Assembly: GCF_008001035.1 (NCBI RefSeq)
Contig: NZ_CP042856.1
Coordinates: 620,001 to 684,000, forward strand
Direction: 5' to 3'
Length of the DNA stretch: 64,000 nucleotides
From: Salinibacterium sp. dk2585
GTDB lineage: Bacteria > Actinomycetota > Actinomycetes > Actinomycetales > Microbacteriaceae
This document shows positions 44,461-53,833 of the stretch, piece by piece. The position numbers were made by a program, and so were the translations under genes. Within the stretch, counting starts at the first letter, position 1, and the number at the start of each line of letters is the position of its first letter. The notes under the pieces were generated by a model. It was not told the origin of the DNA and made no database searches. It worked only from the letters and a program-made list of their open reading frames with translations.

Positions 44461-45822
44461 ATGAAGTACGCAGAGACCGTCCTCGACCTGGTCGGAAACA
44501 CACCCCTCGTCAAACTCAACAAGGTCACGGAGGGAATTTCGGCGACCGTGCTGGTTAAGGTCGAGTACCTGAACCCCGGCGGATCGTCGAAGGACCGAAT
44601 CGCGACGAAGATCATCGACGCTGCCGAAGCATCCGGCGATCTCAAGCCGGGGGGCACGATTGTCGAGCCGACCTCAGGAAATACGGGTGTCGGGCTGGCG
44701 CTCGTCGCCCAGCAGCGCGGCTACCGCTGCGTCTTCGTGTGCCCCGACAAAGTGGGCGAGGACAAGCGCAATGTGCTGCGCGCCTACGGTGCCGAGGTCA
44801 TCGTGACGCCGACGGCCGTCGCGCCCGACAGCCCCGAGTCGTACTACTCGGTCTCAGACCGGCTCGCGCGCGAGATCCCCGGCGCGTTCAAGCCCAACCA
44901 GTACGAGAACCAGAACGGACCGCTCAGCCACTACGAGACGACCGGCCCCGAAATCTGGCGCGACACCGACGGTCGCGTGACGCACTTCATCGCCGGCGTC
45001 GGCACCGGCGGCACGATCAGTGGCACCGGCAAGTACCTCAAGGAGGTGTCGAACGGCGCCGTGCGGGTGGTGGGGTCCGACCCCGAGGGTTCCGTCTATT
45101 CGGGCGGCACCGGTCGCCCCTACCTCGTCGAGGGTGTTGGCGAAGACTTCTGGCCCGGCGCCTACGACCCGACCGTGGTCGACGACATCATCATGGTGAC
45201 GGATGTCGAAGCCTTCCACATGACGCGCAGGCTCGCCCTCGAAGAAGGGCTCCTGGTCGGCGGTTCGAGTGGCATGGCCGTCGTCTCGGCGCTCAAGGCA
45301 GCAAAAGAGCTCGGGCCTGACGACGTCGTCGTCGTGCTGCTGCCCGATGGCGGGCGCGGGTACCTCGGCAAGCTTTTCAACGAGAACTGGATTGTCAGCC
45401 ACGGGTTCGGTGCCCCTGATGACAGCACGGACCGGCGCGTGGCCAAGGTGCTCCACGGCGGTCCTGAAGAACTCGCCCACGTGCGCACCGACAGCACGGT
45501 GCGCGACGCAGTGAAGCTCCTGGCCTCTTCCCCTCACTCCGCGGTGCCGGTGCTCTCTGCTGCGCCTCCCGTGGTCCTCGGCGAAGTCGTCGGGAGTGTT
45601 TCTGAGGCGTCGCTCGTCTCCGCCCTCTTGAAGTCGGAGACCGGTCTCGACGACCCGGTGGATGCCGTCATGAGTGAGCCCCTCGAGGTCGTGGGGGCCT
45701 GCGAAACGCTGGACAACGTCGAGGAGCGCTTGGTCGATCACGGCACCCTCCTCGTTCTCCAGGATGGCAAGCCCGTCGGCTTGCTCGGCCGCCGTAGCCT
45801 GCTCGCCCACTTCAGCGTCTAG
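44461..45822 (+). CDS. Cystathionine beta-synthase
   Basis: This 453-residue PLP enzyme condenses serine (or O-acetylserine) with homocysteine. The N-terminal fold-II domain has PGGSSKDRIA with the PLP Lys and the pyridoxal-phosphate loop SGNTGVGLAL. Two C-terminal CBS domains (about residues 340-453) are regulatory modules. No ribosome site is seen before the ATG; the mRNA may be leaderless. The next gene, cystathionine gamma-synthase or lyase, starts 8 bases after the stop; together they form a transsulfuration pair. Confidence 0.92.
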   Translation: MKYAETVLDLVGNTPLVKLNKVTEGISATVLVKVEYLNPGGSSKDRIATKIIDAAEASGDLKPGGTIVEPTSGNTGVGLALVAQQRGYRCVFVCPDKVGEDKRNVLRAYGAEVIVTPTAVAPDSPESYYSVSDRLAREIPGAFKPNQYENQNGPLSHYETTGPEIWRDTDGRVTHFIAGVGTGGTISGTGKYLKEVSNGAVRVVGSDPEGSVYSGGTGRPYLVEGVGEDFWPGAYDPTVVDDIIMVTDVEAFHMTRRLALEEGLLVGGSSGMAVVSALKAAKELGPDDVVVVLLPDGGRGYLGKLFNENWIVSHGFGAPDDSTDRRVAKVLHGGPEELAHVRTDSTVRDAVKLLASSPHSAVPVLSAAPPVVLGEVVGSVSEASLVSALLKSETGLDDPVDAVMSEPLEVVGACETLDNVEERLVDHGTLLVLQDGKPVGLLGRRSLLAHFSV

Positions 45823-45830
45823 GAATCACC

Positions 45831-46994
45831 ATGAACGAGAGCAGCCCCACGGGCGACTTCAGTACCCGCGCCATCCACGCTGGCCAGGATTTTGACCCCA
45901 CCACGGGCGCGGTAGTACCGCCCATCTATATGACCTCCACGTTTGTGCAAGACGGCATCGGTGGTTTCCGCGGCGGCTACGAGTATGCCCGTGGCGGCAA
46001 CCCGACTCGTGACACGCTCCAGACCCTTCTCGCCTCGCTCGAGGGCGGCGTGCACGCCTACAGCTTCGCCTCGGGACTCGCGGCGGAAGACGCGCTGCTG
46101 CGCGCCATCCTGAAGCCCGGCGATCACGTGCTCATGGGCAACGACGTCTACGGTGGCACCCACCGCCTCGTCAACCGGCTCCACGTGCCATGGGGCGTCG
46201 AACTGAGCACGGTCGAGATGAGCGATGCGGATGCCGTGCGTGCGGCGATCAGGCCCGGCGCGACGCGCGTGCTCTGGCTCGAGACGCCGAGCAACCCGCT
46301 CATGAAGATCACCGACATCGCGGCGCTCGCCGCAATCGGCCACGAGGCGGGCGCGCTCGTCGTCGTGGACAACACCTTCGCGACCCCATACCTGCAGCAG
46401 CCTCTCGCGCTCGGCGCCGACATCGTCGTGCACTCGACGACGAAGTACCTCGGCGGGCACTCCGACGTGCTCGGCGGCGCGGTCATCCTGAACGACGACG
46501 AACTCGCCGAGAAGGTCGGCTTCCTGCAGTTCGGCGCGGGCGGGGTGTCGTCTCCGATGGACGCCTGGTTGACCGTGCGGGGGATTAAGACCCTCGCGGT
46601 GCGCATGGACCGCCACTCCTCCAACGCGCACACGATCGCGGCAACCCTCGAGCACCACCCGGCGATCGAGCGGGTGTACTACCCGGGCCTCGAATCCCAC
46701 CCCGGCCACGAGATCGCGGCACGGCAGATGTCGGACTTCGGCGGCATGCTCTCGCTCGCCCTCAAGGGGGGGCCGGATGTCGCGCGCGCCGTCGCGGAGG
46801 GCACGAGCGTGTTCCAGCTCGCCGAGTCCCTCGGCGGCGTCGAGTCGCTCATCGGCTACCCGAGCGAGATGACGCATGCATCGGTGAAGGGCACGGAACT
46901 CGCCGTTCCGGAGCACGTCATCCGTCTCTCGGTCGGCATCGAGGGGATCGACGACCTGCTCGCCGACATCACGGGGGCGCTCGACCGCGTGTAG
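45831..46994 (+). CDS. metB: Cystathionine gamma-synthase/lyase family enzyme
   Basis: This 387-residue PLP fold-I enzyme has the Lys in HSTTKYLGGHSDVLGG and the ASGLAAEDA type active-site region; the family includes cystathionine gamma-synthase and gamma-lyase. With CBS next door, reverse transsulfuration (homocysteine to cysteine) or the forward methionine route are both possible, and sequence alone does not choose. ATG at 45831, AGGAATCACC upstream. Its stop is followed by a fragment of another gene. Confidence 0.85.
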   Translation: MNESSPTGDFSTRAIHAGQDFDPTTGAVVPPIYMTSTFVQDGIGGFRGGYEYARGGNPTRDTLQTLLASLEGGVHAYSFASGLAAEDALLRAILKPGDHVLMGNDVYGGTHRLVNRLHVPWGVELSTVEMSDADAVRAAIRPGATRVLWLETPSNPLMKITDIAALAAIGHEAGALVVVDNTFATPYLQQPLALGADIVVHSTTKYLGGHSDVLGGAVILNDDELAEKVGFLQFGAGGVSSPMDAWLTVRGIKTLAVRMDRHSSNAHTIAATLEHHPAIERVYYPGLESHPGHEIAARQMSDFGGMLSLALKGGPDVARAVAEGTSVFQLAESLGGVESLIGYPSEMTHASVKGTELAVPEHVIRLSVGIEGIDDLLADITGALDRV

Positions 46995-47167
46995 TCTTCC
47001 GCTCGGGTCGCGCCGGGGCGATCAGCGCCGAGCTCGATGGCCGCGAGCTCTATGCCCGCGCGTTCGCTGCGCCGATCGCCGCGGGTGTCGTCGCCGTCTT
47101 CGTGCTCGCGGCACTCTTCGCACTCGCTGCCGTCGTGATCTCGCCGCGCGTGCGCGAACTCCGCTGA
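46995..47167 (+). pseudogene. C-terminal fragment of a membrane protein
   Basis: The frame runs VFRSGRAGAISAELDG, then RELYARAFAAPIAAG and VVAVFVLAALFALAAVVI, a single hydrophobic helix, ending SPRVREL and a stop at 47165-47167. It looks like the last helix and tail of a transporter (for example an MFS protein). There is no in-frame start, so I take it as a remnant. No further relatives of the gene are visible nearby. Confidence 0.3.
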
Positions 47168-47221
47168 GGCCGAGGGATGCGCGCTCGCGCACGGGCGGCA
47201 TAATGGATGCGACTCGCAGCA

Positions 47222-47235
47222 TGTGAACGTACACA
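47222..47235 (+). promoter_or_regulatory. LacI-type operator upstream of arabinose regulator gene
   Basis: TGTGAACGTACACA is a near-perfect inverted repeat 22 bases before the regulator ATG. The araB upstream region has TGTGAACGGTCACA, two bases different. Shared operators point to autoregulation and control of araB by the same protein. Confidence 0.75.
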
Positions 47236-47257
47236 TCACGACAGGCCTGGTGGAACC

Positions 47258-48265
47258 ATGGAACCGGAGAAGGTTCGCGCCCCGAACATCCGGGATGTCG
47301 CGAGGCTTGCTGGGGTCTCGTACCAGACCGTCTCTCGCGTGCTCAACGAGTCGCCCAACATCCGCCCCAGCACGAAGGAGCGGGTGCTCGAGGTCATCGA
47401 CGAGCTGGGGTACCAGCCCAACCAGGCGGCGCGCACCCTCGTCACCAACCGCAGCCGCACGATCGGCGTGCTGTCGGGCGACACGGCCCACTACGGGCCG
47501 ACCACGAGCGTGCACGCGATCGAGATCGCGGCGCGCCAGTCCGGCTACCGCGTCATGATCACCAACACGACGAGCGACTACGCCTCAATTCGCGCGGGGC
47601 TCGACTTCCTCCGCCAGCAGGCCGTCGAGGCGATCGCGATCATCGCGCCGCAGGTGCGCGTCTTCGACGCCATCGCCGACATGAACCTCACGATCCCCTT
47701 CGTGACCCTCGACTCGACGCAGCGCGACACGCACAGGAGCGTCTCAGTCGACCAGTTCATGGGCGGGCGCCTTGCGACCCGCCATCTCATCGACCTCGGG
47801 CACCGCGAGATCGAGCACCTCGCCGGCCCGCAGGACTGGATCGAGGCGGATGCCCGCATGCGGGGCTTCCTGCACGAGATCGGTGACGCCGAGCTCGCCA
47901 CCCGCCCGCCCATACTCGGGGACTGGACGGCCGCGTTCGGGCACCATGCGGGCAGGGAGCTGCTGCGGCATCCGGATTTCACGGCCGTGTTCTGTGCCAA
48001 CGACCAGATGGCCCTCGGACTCATCCATGCGTTGCACGAGGGCGGCGTGCGGGTTCCCCAGGATGTGAGCGTCGTCGGCTTCGATGACATCCCGGATGCC
48101 GCCCACTTCTGGCCGCCTCTCACGACCGTGCGGCAGGACTTCGCCGAGATCGGGCGGCGCTCGCTCGCGATCATCCTCGATGAGGTGCTGGGGTCGTCGG
48201 ATGCGAGCCACGCGCAGGTCGTGCCAGAGCTCGTCGTGCGCGCCTCGACGGCGCCGCCGCAGTAG
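47258..48265 (+). CDS. LacI-family transcriptional regulator of arabinose genes
   Basis: This 335-residue LacI-family repressor has the N-terminal helix-turn-helix [24 protein letters not shown] and hinge helix region, followed by a periplasmic-binding-like sensor domain. It lies just before araBDA and the ChvE/GguAB transporter and shares their operator, so it should respond to L-arabinose or a phosphorylated derivative. ATG at 47258; ribosome site GGTGG is weak. It is followed by a palindromic hairpin. Confidence 0.88.
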   Translation: MEPEKVRAPNIRDVARLAGVSYQTVSRVLNESPNIRPSTKERVLEVIDELGYQPNQAARTLVTNRSRTIGVLSGDTAHYGPTTSVHAIEIAARQSGYRVMITNTTSDYASIRAGLDFLRQQAVEAIAIIAPQVRVFDAIADMNLTIPFVTLDSTQRDTHRSVSVDQFMGGRLATRHLIDLGHREIEHLAGPQDWIEADARMRGFLHEIGDAELATRPPILGDWTAAFGHHAGRELLRHPDFTAVFCANDQMALGLIHALHEGGVRVPQDVSVVGFDDIPDAAHFWPPLTTVRQDFAEIGRRSLAIILDEVLGSSDASHAQVVPELVVRASTAPPQ

Positions 48266-48345
48266 CGCGCCCGTCCCGGCTGCCGCGCGCGGCCGCGCCG
48301 CCGCCGCGCCCCGCCCGCGATTGCCCGCGTCCAGTCGCGCTCACC

Positions 48346-48389
48346 TTTCGGCGGGATGTTCATTCCGGTGCATGAGCATCCCGCCGAAA
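48346..48389. repeat. Palindromic hairpin repeat between regulator and araB
   Basis: TTTCGGCGGGATG (48346-48358) and CATCCCGCCGAAA (48377-48389) are perfectly complementary; inner TTCAT/ATGAG pairs extend the stem to 18 base pairs. It lies 80 bases after the regulator stop. It may end the regulator transcript and/or be a copy of a family repeat. Confidence 0.7.
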
Positions 48390-48459
48390 AGCGAGCGCGG
48401 CGGCAGGGGAGGGGCATCGCGGCGGGGGAAAGCGCCCTGTGGATCACGATTTGATGATG

Positions 48460-48491
48460 GTTGACATGTGTCGCTCGGTTGGGGGTACCAT
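48460..48491 (+). promoter_or_regulatory. Promoter of araB operon
   Basis: TTGACA (48460-48465) and TACCAT (48486-48491) are 20 bases apart, longer than ideal; the perfect -35 hexamer supports the call. The operators lie directly downstream of the -10, over the start site. Confidence 0.4.
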
Positions 48492-48501
48492 GGCGGCTAA
48501 T

Positions 48502-48527
48502 TGTGAACGGTCACACGAACGGTCACA
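48502..48527 (+). promoter_or_regulatory. Double operator upstream of araB
   Basis: TGTGAACGGTCACA (48502-48515) is followed by CACGAACGGTCACA (48514-48527), sharing two bases. Both match the operator at 47222-47235. Two overlapping sites suggest cooperative repression just after the promoter. Confidence 0.8.
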
Positions 48528-48592
48528 TCGCCCTGCCACCCTGCCCCGCCCCGCTTTCTCCCCCCAGAAGCGTTGACGAAGGAGTCGACCCG

Positions 48593-50344
48593 GTGAGTTT
48601 CTCCGAGACCCCGAACTCTGCCGAGCACCACGTGATCGGCGTGGACTTCGGCACCCTCAGCGGACGCGCCGTCGTCGTCAGGGTTTCCGACGGTGAAGAG
48701 TTGGGTTCTGCGACGCTCGAGTATCCGCACGCCGTCATGGACACGACCCTCGCCGCGACGGGCGACCGGCTGCCGCCCGAGTGGGCCCTCCAGGTGCCCT
48801 CCGACTACGTCGACGTCATCAAGACGGCCGTGCCCCAGGCCGTCGCGGCCGCGGGGATCGACCCGTCATCCGTCATCGGCATCGGCACCGACTTCACGGC
48901 ATCGACGCCCATGCCCGTGATCGCCGACGGCACACCGCTCAATGAGGTCGCTGGCTTCGAGAACCGCCCGCACGCCTACGTCAAGCTGTGGAAGCACCAC
49001 GCTGCGCAGGGCCAGGCCGACCGCATCAACAGCACCGCGGCCGAGCGTGGCGAGTCATGGCTGCCCCGCTACGGCGGGCTCATCTCGAGCGAGTGGGAGT
49101 TCGCCAAGGCGCTCCAGCTGCTTGAAGAGGACCCAGAGATCTACCAGCGCATGGACCACTGGGTCGAGGCGGCCGACTGGATCGTCTGGCAGCTCACGGG
49201 CCGCTACGTGCGCAACGCCTGCACGGCCGGCTACAAGGGCATCTGGCAGGACGGCGAGTACCCGAACCGCGGCTTCCTCACGGCGCTTCACCCCGACTTC
49301 GCGGGCTTCGTCGATGACAAGCTTGCCCACGAGATCGGCCAACTGGGGGATGCCGCGGGCACGCTGAGCGCCGAGGCTGCGGCCTGGACCGGCCTCCCCG
49401 AGGGCATCGCGGTCGCGGTCGGCAACGTCGACGCCCACGTGACGGCGCCCGCCGCGAAGGCGGTCGAACCGGGCCAGATGCTCGCCATCATGGGCACGAG
49501 CACCTGCCATGTCATGAATGCGGACGTGCTCGCCGAGGTCCCCGGCATGTGCGGAGTCGTCGACGGTGGCATCGTCAGCGGGTTCTACGGCTATGAGGCC
49601 GGGCAGTCCGGCGTGGGCGACATCTTCGCCTGGTACGTCAAGAACCAGGTTCCTGGGGAGTACCACGACGCAGCGCGCGAGCGGGGCCTCAGCATCCACG
49701 AGTACCTCACGGAACTCGCGCAGGATCAGCCCGTCGGCGGCCACGGCCTCGTCGCGCTCGACTGGCACTCTGGCAACCGCTCCGTGCTCGTCGATCACGA
49801 ACTCAGCGGACTCGTGCTGGGCGCGACCCTCACGACGCGGCCAGAGGAGATCTACCGCGCGCTGCTCGAGGCGACCGCCTTCGGTACCCGCACGATCGTC
49901 GAGACCTTCACCGCAAGCGGCGTGCCCGTCACGGAGTTCATCGCGGCGGGCGGGCTCATCAAGAACCCCTTCCTGATGCAGACCTACAGCAACGTGCTCC
50001 GGATGCCCATCTCGACGATCGCGAGCGAGCAGGGCCCCGCACTGGGATCCGCCATCCACGCGGCGGTCGCCGCCGGCGCCTACCCCGACGTGCGCGCGGC
50101 GGGCGAGGCGATGGGACGCGTCAACCGCAACGTGTACACGCCCGATCAGGCCGCGGCGGACGCCTACGACGAGCTCTACGCCGAGTACACGCAGTTGCAC
50201 GACTACTTCGGGCGCGGCGCCAACGACGTCATGAAGCGGCTCAAGGCACGCCGGCGCGATGCGCTCGCTGGCGCGGGGGGCTCGCCCCAGGAGGTTTCGA
50301 CGAGCTCAACCCACGACGACGCCGAACGGGAGGTACGAGTATGA
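48593..50344 (+). CDS. araB: Ribulokinase
   Basis: This 583-residue FGGY kinase phosphorylates L-ribulose with ATP. GVDFGTLSGRAVVVRV is the N-terminal ATP motif, and the C-terminal sugar-kinase motif GGLIKNPFLMQ follows. GTG at 48593, eight bases after GAAGGAG. The last 25 residues or so (AGAGGSPQEVSTSST...) are outside the family alignment and coincide with a repeat motif at 50293-50311. It overlaps araD by four bases (ATGA). Confidence 0.95.
   Translation: MSFSETPNSAEHHVIGVDFGTLSGRAVVVRVSDGEELGSATLEYPHAVMDTTLAATGDRLPPEWALQVPSDYVDVIKTAVPQAVAAAGIDPSSVIGIGTDFTASTPMPVIADGTPLNEVAGFENRPHAYVKLWKHHAAQGQADRINSTAAERGESWLPRYGGLISSEWEFAKALQLLEEDPEIYQRMDHWVEAADWIVWQLTGRYVRNACTAGYKGIWQDGEYPNRGFLTALHPDFAGFVDDKLAHEIGQLGDAAGTLSAEAAAWTGLPEGIAVAVGNVDAHVTAPAAKAVEPGQMLAIMGTSTCHVMNADVLAEVPGMCGVVDGGIVSGFYGYEAGQSGVGDIFAWYVKNQVPGEYHDAARERGLSIHEYLTELAQDQPVGGHGLVALDWHSGNRSVLVDHELSGLVLGATLTTRPEEIYRALLEATAFGTRTIVETFTASGVPVTEFIAAGGLIKNPFLMQTYSNVLRMPISTIASEQGPALGSAIHAAVAAGAYPDVRAAGEAMGRVNRNVYTPDQAAADAYDELYAEYTQLHDYFGRGANDVMKRLKARRRDALAGAGGSPQEVSTSSTHDDAEREVRV
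50293..50311 (+). repeat. Copy of GTTTCGA...CTCAACC repeat motif inside the araB end
   Basis: GGTTTCGACGAGCTCAACC resembles the 27-base half of the repeat at 17786-17812 (both begin GGTTTCGA and end CTCAACC). Lying in the coding end of araB, it adds a short non-conserved tail to the protein. Confidence 0.45.
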
Positions 50345-51048
50345 CCGCGTTCGGCCCGGAGCTGCAGGCGTCGATCGACGAGGTGCGCGCGGATGTCGCA
50401 TCCCTCCACTCCCAGCTCACCCGCTACGGGCTCGTCGTGTGGACGGGCGGCAACGTGAGCGGACGCGTTCCCGGCGCCGACCTCTTCGTCATCAAGCCCA
50501 GCGGCGTCGACTACGACGAACTCGCACCCGAGAACATGATCCTCTGCGACCTCGATGGCACCGTCATCCCGGGCACGCCAGGCAGCGGCCGCAGCCCCTC
50601 GAGCGACACGGCGGCGCACGCCTACGTCTACCGCAACATGCCCGAGGTTGGGGGAGTCGTGCACACCCATTCGACCTACGCGACGGCGTGGGCAGCGCGC
50701 GGCGAGGCGATCCCCTGTGTCATCACGGCGATGGCCGACGAGTTCGGCGGCGAGATTCCCGTCGGGCCCTTCGCGATTATCGGCGATGACTCGATCGGCC
50801 GCGGCATCGTCGCCACGCTGCAGGGCCACCGTTCGCGGGCCGTGCTCATGCAGAACCACGGTCCATTCACGATCGGCAAGAACCCGCGCGACGCCGTCAA
50901 GGCCGCCGTCATGGTCGAGGATGTCGCGCGCACCGTGCACATCGCCCGCCAGGCGGGGGAACTCATCCCCATCCCGCAGGAGGCGATCGACTCCCTGTTC
51001 GATCGCTACCAAAACGTCTACGGCCAGAAGCCCGAAGGAGCACTCTAG
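50341..51048 (+). CDS. araD: L-ribulose-5-phosphate 4-epimerase
   Basis: This 235-residue class II aldolase-fold enzyme converts L-ribulose 5-phosphate to D-xylulose 5-phosphate. Zn ligands include [15 protein letters not shown] (HTH) and the later His in [10 protein letters not shown]; the start [25 protein letters not shown] is diagnostic. ATG overlaps the araB stop. araA follows by 2 bases. Confidence 0.95.
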   Translation: MTAFGPELQASIDEVRADVASLHSQLTRYGLVVWTGGNVSGRVPGADLFVIKPSGVDYDELAPENMILCDLDGTVIPGTPGSGRSPSSDTAAHAYVYRNMPEVGGVVHTHSTYATAWAARGEAIPCVITAMADEFGGEIPVGPFAIIGDDSIGRGIVATLQGHRSRAVLMQNHGPFTIGKNPRDAVKAAVMVEDVARTVHIARQAGELIPIPQEAIDSLFDRYQNVYGQKPEGAL

Positions 51049-51050
51049 TC

Positions 51051-52568
51051 ATGCCAAAGCTCTCCACCTCGCTCGACCATTACGAGGTCTGGTTCGTCAC
51101 CGGCAGCCAGAACCTCTACGGCGAGGAGACGCTGCAGCAGGTCGCCGAGCAGTCGCGCGCGATCGCGGAGGCCCTGGATGCGGCATCCGACGTGCCGGTC
51201 AAGGTCGTGTGGAAGCCCGTGCTCAAGGAGAGCGACTCGATCCGCCGCCTCGCCCTCGACGTGAATGCGGCAGACAACGTCATCGGCGTCATCGCCTGGA
51301 TGCACACCTTCAGCCCTGCCAAGATGTGGATCGCGGGCCTCGACGCGCTGCGCAAGCCGCTCCTGCACCTGCACACGCAGGCCAATGTCGAGCTGCCGTG
51401 GGGCGAGATCGACTTCGACTTCATGAACCTCAACCAGGCCGCTCACGGCGACCGGGAGTTCGGCTACATCCAGACCCGACTCGGCGTCGCCCGCAAGACC
51501 GTCGTCGGCCACGTGAGCAACCCAGATGTCACGGCGCAGGTCGCGACCTGGCAGCGGGCTGCCGCAGGCTGGGCCGCCACCCACTCGCTCAAGCTCGCGC
51601 GCTTCGGTGACAACATGCGCTACGTCGCCGTCACGGAGGGCGACAAGACCGAGGCGGAACTGCGCTTCGGCGTGCAGGTCAACACGTGGGGCGTCAACGA
51701 GCTCGCGGAGGCCGTGCACGCGGCATCCGACGCCGACATCGACTCCCTTGTTGCGGAGTACGAGGACCTCTACGCGGTCGTGCCCGAGCTGCGCAAGGGC
51801 GGTGAACGGCACGAGTCACTCCGCTACGGCGCCGCAATCGAGCTGGGCCTGCGCAGCTTCCTTGAGCAGGGCGGCTTCGGTGCCTTCACGACGAGCTTCG
51901 AAGACCTGGGCGCGCTGCGCCAGCTGCCCGGCCTCGCCGTGCAGCGGCTCATGGCCGAGGGCTACGGATTCGGCGCCGAGGGTGACTGGAAGACCGCGAT
52001 CCTCGTGCGCACCGCCAACGTCATGGGTGCTGGCCTCCCAGGTGGTGCGAGCCTCATGGAGGACTACACCTACCACCTGGCGCCGGGCGACGAGAAGATC
52101 CTGGGCGCCCACATGCTCGAGGTGAGCCCCTCGCTCACGACCGAGAAGCCCAGCCTCGAGATTCACCCGCTCGGCATCGGCGGCCGGGAGGACCCCGTGC
52201 GGCTCGTCTTCACGGCCGACCCGGGACCCGCTGTCGTTGTGGCGATGAGCGACATGCGCGACCGCTTCCGCCTCGTGGCGAACGTCGTGGAGAACGTGGC
52301 ACTCGACGAACCGATGCCCAACCTTCCCGTGGGCCGCGCGCTGTGGAAGCCCGCGCCCGACTTCGCGACCTCTGCTGCCGCGTGGCTCACGGCCGGCGCC
52401 GCCCACCACACGGTCATGACGACCGCGGTCGGCGTCGACGTCTTCCGCGACTTCGCCGAGATCGCCGGCACCGAGCTTCTCGTGATCGACGAGCAGACCA
52501 CCCTGAGGGACTTCCAGCGCGAGGTGCGCTGGAACGCCGCCTACTACCGGCTCGCGCAGGGCCTCTAG
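51051..52568 (+). CDS. araA: L-arabinose isomerase
   Basis: This 505-residue enzyme converts L-arabinose to L-ribulose. [19 protein letters not shown] at the start and [11 protein letters not shown] are diagnostic; metal-site Glu/His lie in the central and C-terminal parts. Start ATG at 51051 after GAAGGAGCACTC. It completes the arabinose route with AraB and AraD and precedes the transporter genes. Confidence 0.97.
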   Translation: MPKLSTSLDHYEVWFVTGSQNLYGEETLQQVAEQSRAIAEALDAASDVPVKVVWKPVLKESDSIRRLALDVNAADNVIGVIAWMHTFSPAKMWIAGLDALRKPLLHLHTQANVELPWGEIDFDFMNLNQAAHGDREFGYIQTRLGVARKTVVGHVSNPDVTAQVATWQRAAAGWAATHSLKLARFGDNMRYVAVTEGDKTEAELRFGVQVNTWGVNELAEAVHAASDADIDSLVAEYEDLYAVVPELRKGGERHESLRYGAAIELGLRSFLEQGGFGAFTTSFEDLGALRQLPGLAVQRLMAEGYGFGAEGDWKTAILVRTANVMGAGLPGGASLMEDYTYHLAPGDEKILGAHMLEVSPSLTTEKPSLEIHPLGIGGREDPVRLVFTADPGPAVVVAMSDMRDRFRLVANVVENVALDEPMPNLPVGRALWKPAPDFATSAAAWLTAGAAHHTVMTTAVGVDVFRDFAEIAGTELLVIDEQTTLRDFQREVRWNAAYYRLAQGL

Positions 52569-52651
52569 CGGCATCCCGCGCAGCACGAACACAGACCAGC
52601 ACCACGACAGGCACCATCCCAGCACCAACAACCGCACTGGAAGGAAGCACT

Positions 52652-53758
52652 GTGAACAAGAGAAAGTACCTCGTCGGCATCGCCGCCGCGAGTGCGCTCG
52701 CGCTCGGTCTCAGCGGATGCGCGGGCGACCGCTCAGGAGGCGACGGTGGCGATGACGCCTCGGGCGCGCTCGTGGGCGTCTCGATGCCGAGCCAGCAGCT
52801 CGAACGCTGGATCGCGGACGGCAACAACGTGCAGGCGGAACTCGAGGAGCTCGGCTACTCGGTCGACCTGCAGTACGCGGCGGATGACACGGCAACGCAG
52901 ATCTCGCAGCTCGAGAACATGATCACGAGCGGAGCGAAAGCACTCATCATCGCCTCGATCGACGGCACCACCCTCACGAGCGTGCTCGAGCAGGCGGCCG
53001 CGGCGGACATTCCCGTCATCGCATATGACCGACTCATCCTCGGATCGGAGAACGTGGACTATTACACGACCTTCGATAACTCCCAGGTCGGCGTGCAGCA
53101 GGCGACCTCGCTCCTCACGGGCCTCGGCGTGCTCGACGAGAGCGGCGAGGAGACCGGCGAGGCGGGGCCGTTCAACATCGAGCTCTTCGCGGGAAGCCCC
53201 GACGACAACAATGCGACGTTCTTCTGGGACGGCGCACGTTCCGTGCTCGACCCCTACATCGAGAGCGGCGTGCTCGTCGTGCCCTCCGGTCAGCTCGACT
53301 TCGAGCAGGCGGCGACGCCCGGATGGCTCGCCGAGAACGCGCAGGACCGCATGGAGAACCTGCTCACGATCATCGGTGACACGAGGCTCGACGCGGTGCT
53401 CTCGCCCAACGACGGCCTCGCATCCGGCATCATCGCGGCGCTCAGCTCGGGTGGCTACTCGGGAGACCTTCCCGTCATCACCGGTCAGGACGCCGACGTC
53501 GGTGGCGTGAAGGCGATCATCGCGGGCGAGCAGTACTCCACGATCTTCAAGGACACCCGCCTTCTCGGCGCCCAGGCCGTGGAGATGGTCGACGCGCTCC
53601 TCAACGGCGACGAGCCTGAGGTCAACGACACCGAGACCTATAACAACGGCACGAAGGTCGTGCCGTCGTTCCTGCTCGAGTCGCAGGTCGTGACGATCGA
53701 CAACTACGAAGAGGTACTCGTCGACGGCGGCTACTACGAGCCGTCCGACCTCGAGTAG
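52652..53758 (+). CDS. chvE: ChvE-like sugar-binding lipoprotein (copy 1)
   Basis: This 368-residue lipoprotein has the lipobox LSGC at about residue 22 and a type I binding fold ([65 protein letters not shown]). It belongs to the multiple-monosaccharide ChvE group that brings arabinose, galactose or glucose to GguAB. GTG at 52652 after GGAAGGAAG. Copy 2 (about 70 percent identical by eye) follows. A strong hairpin lies between the two. Confidence 0.9.
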   Translation: MNKRKYLVGIAAASALALGLSGCAGDRSGGDGGDDASGALVGVSMPSQQLERWIADGNNVQAELEELGYSVDLQYAADDTATQISQLENMITSGAKALIIASIDGTTLTSVLEQAAAADIPVIAYDRLILGSENVDYYTTFDNSQVGVQQATSLLTGLGVLDESGEETGEAGPFNIELFAGSPDDNNATFFWDGARSVLDPYIESGVLVVPSGQLDFEQAATPGWLAENAQDRMENLLTIIGDTRLDAVLSPNDGLASGIIAALSSGGYSGDLPVITGQDADVGGVKAIIAGEQYSTIFKDTRLLGAQAVEMVDALLNGDEPEVNDTETYNNGTKVVPSFLLESQVVTIDNYEEVLVDGGYYEPSDLE

Positions 53759-53772
53759 CCACGCACCATCCT

Positions 53773-53809
53773 CCGGTCGGGGAACGCTCCTGGAGCATTC
53801 CCCGGCCGG
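53773..53809 (+). promoter_or_regulatory. Hairpin after ChvE copy 1
   Basis: CCGGTCGGGGAACGCTCC (53773-53790) pairs with GGAGCATTCCCCGGCCGG (53792-53809) with one G-T and one mismatch. It lies 15 bases after the stop, no T-tract. Probably stabilises copy 1 mRNA. Confidence 0.7.
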
Positions 53810-53833
53810 GACCCAAGAGAAAAGGAAGACACA

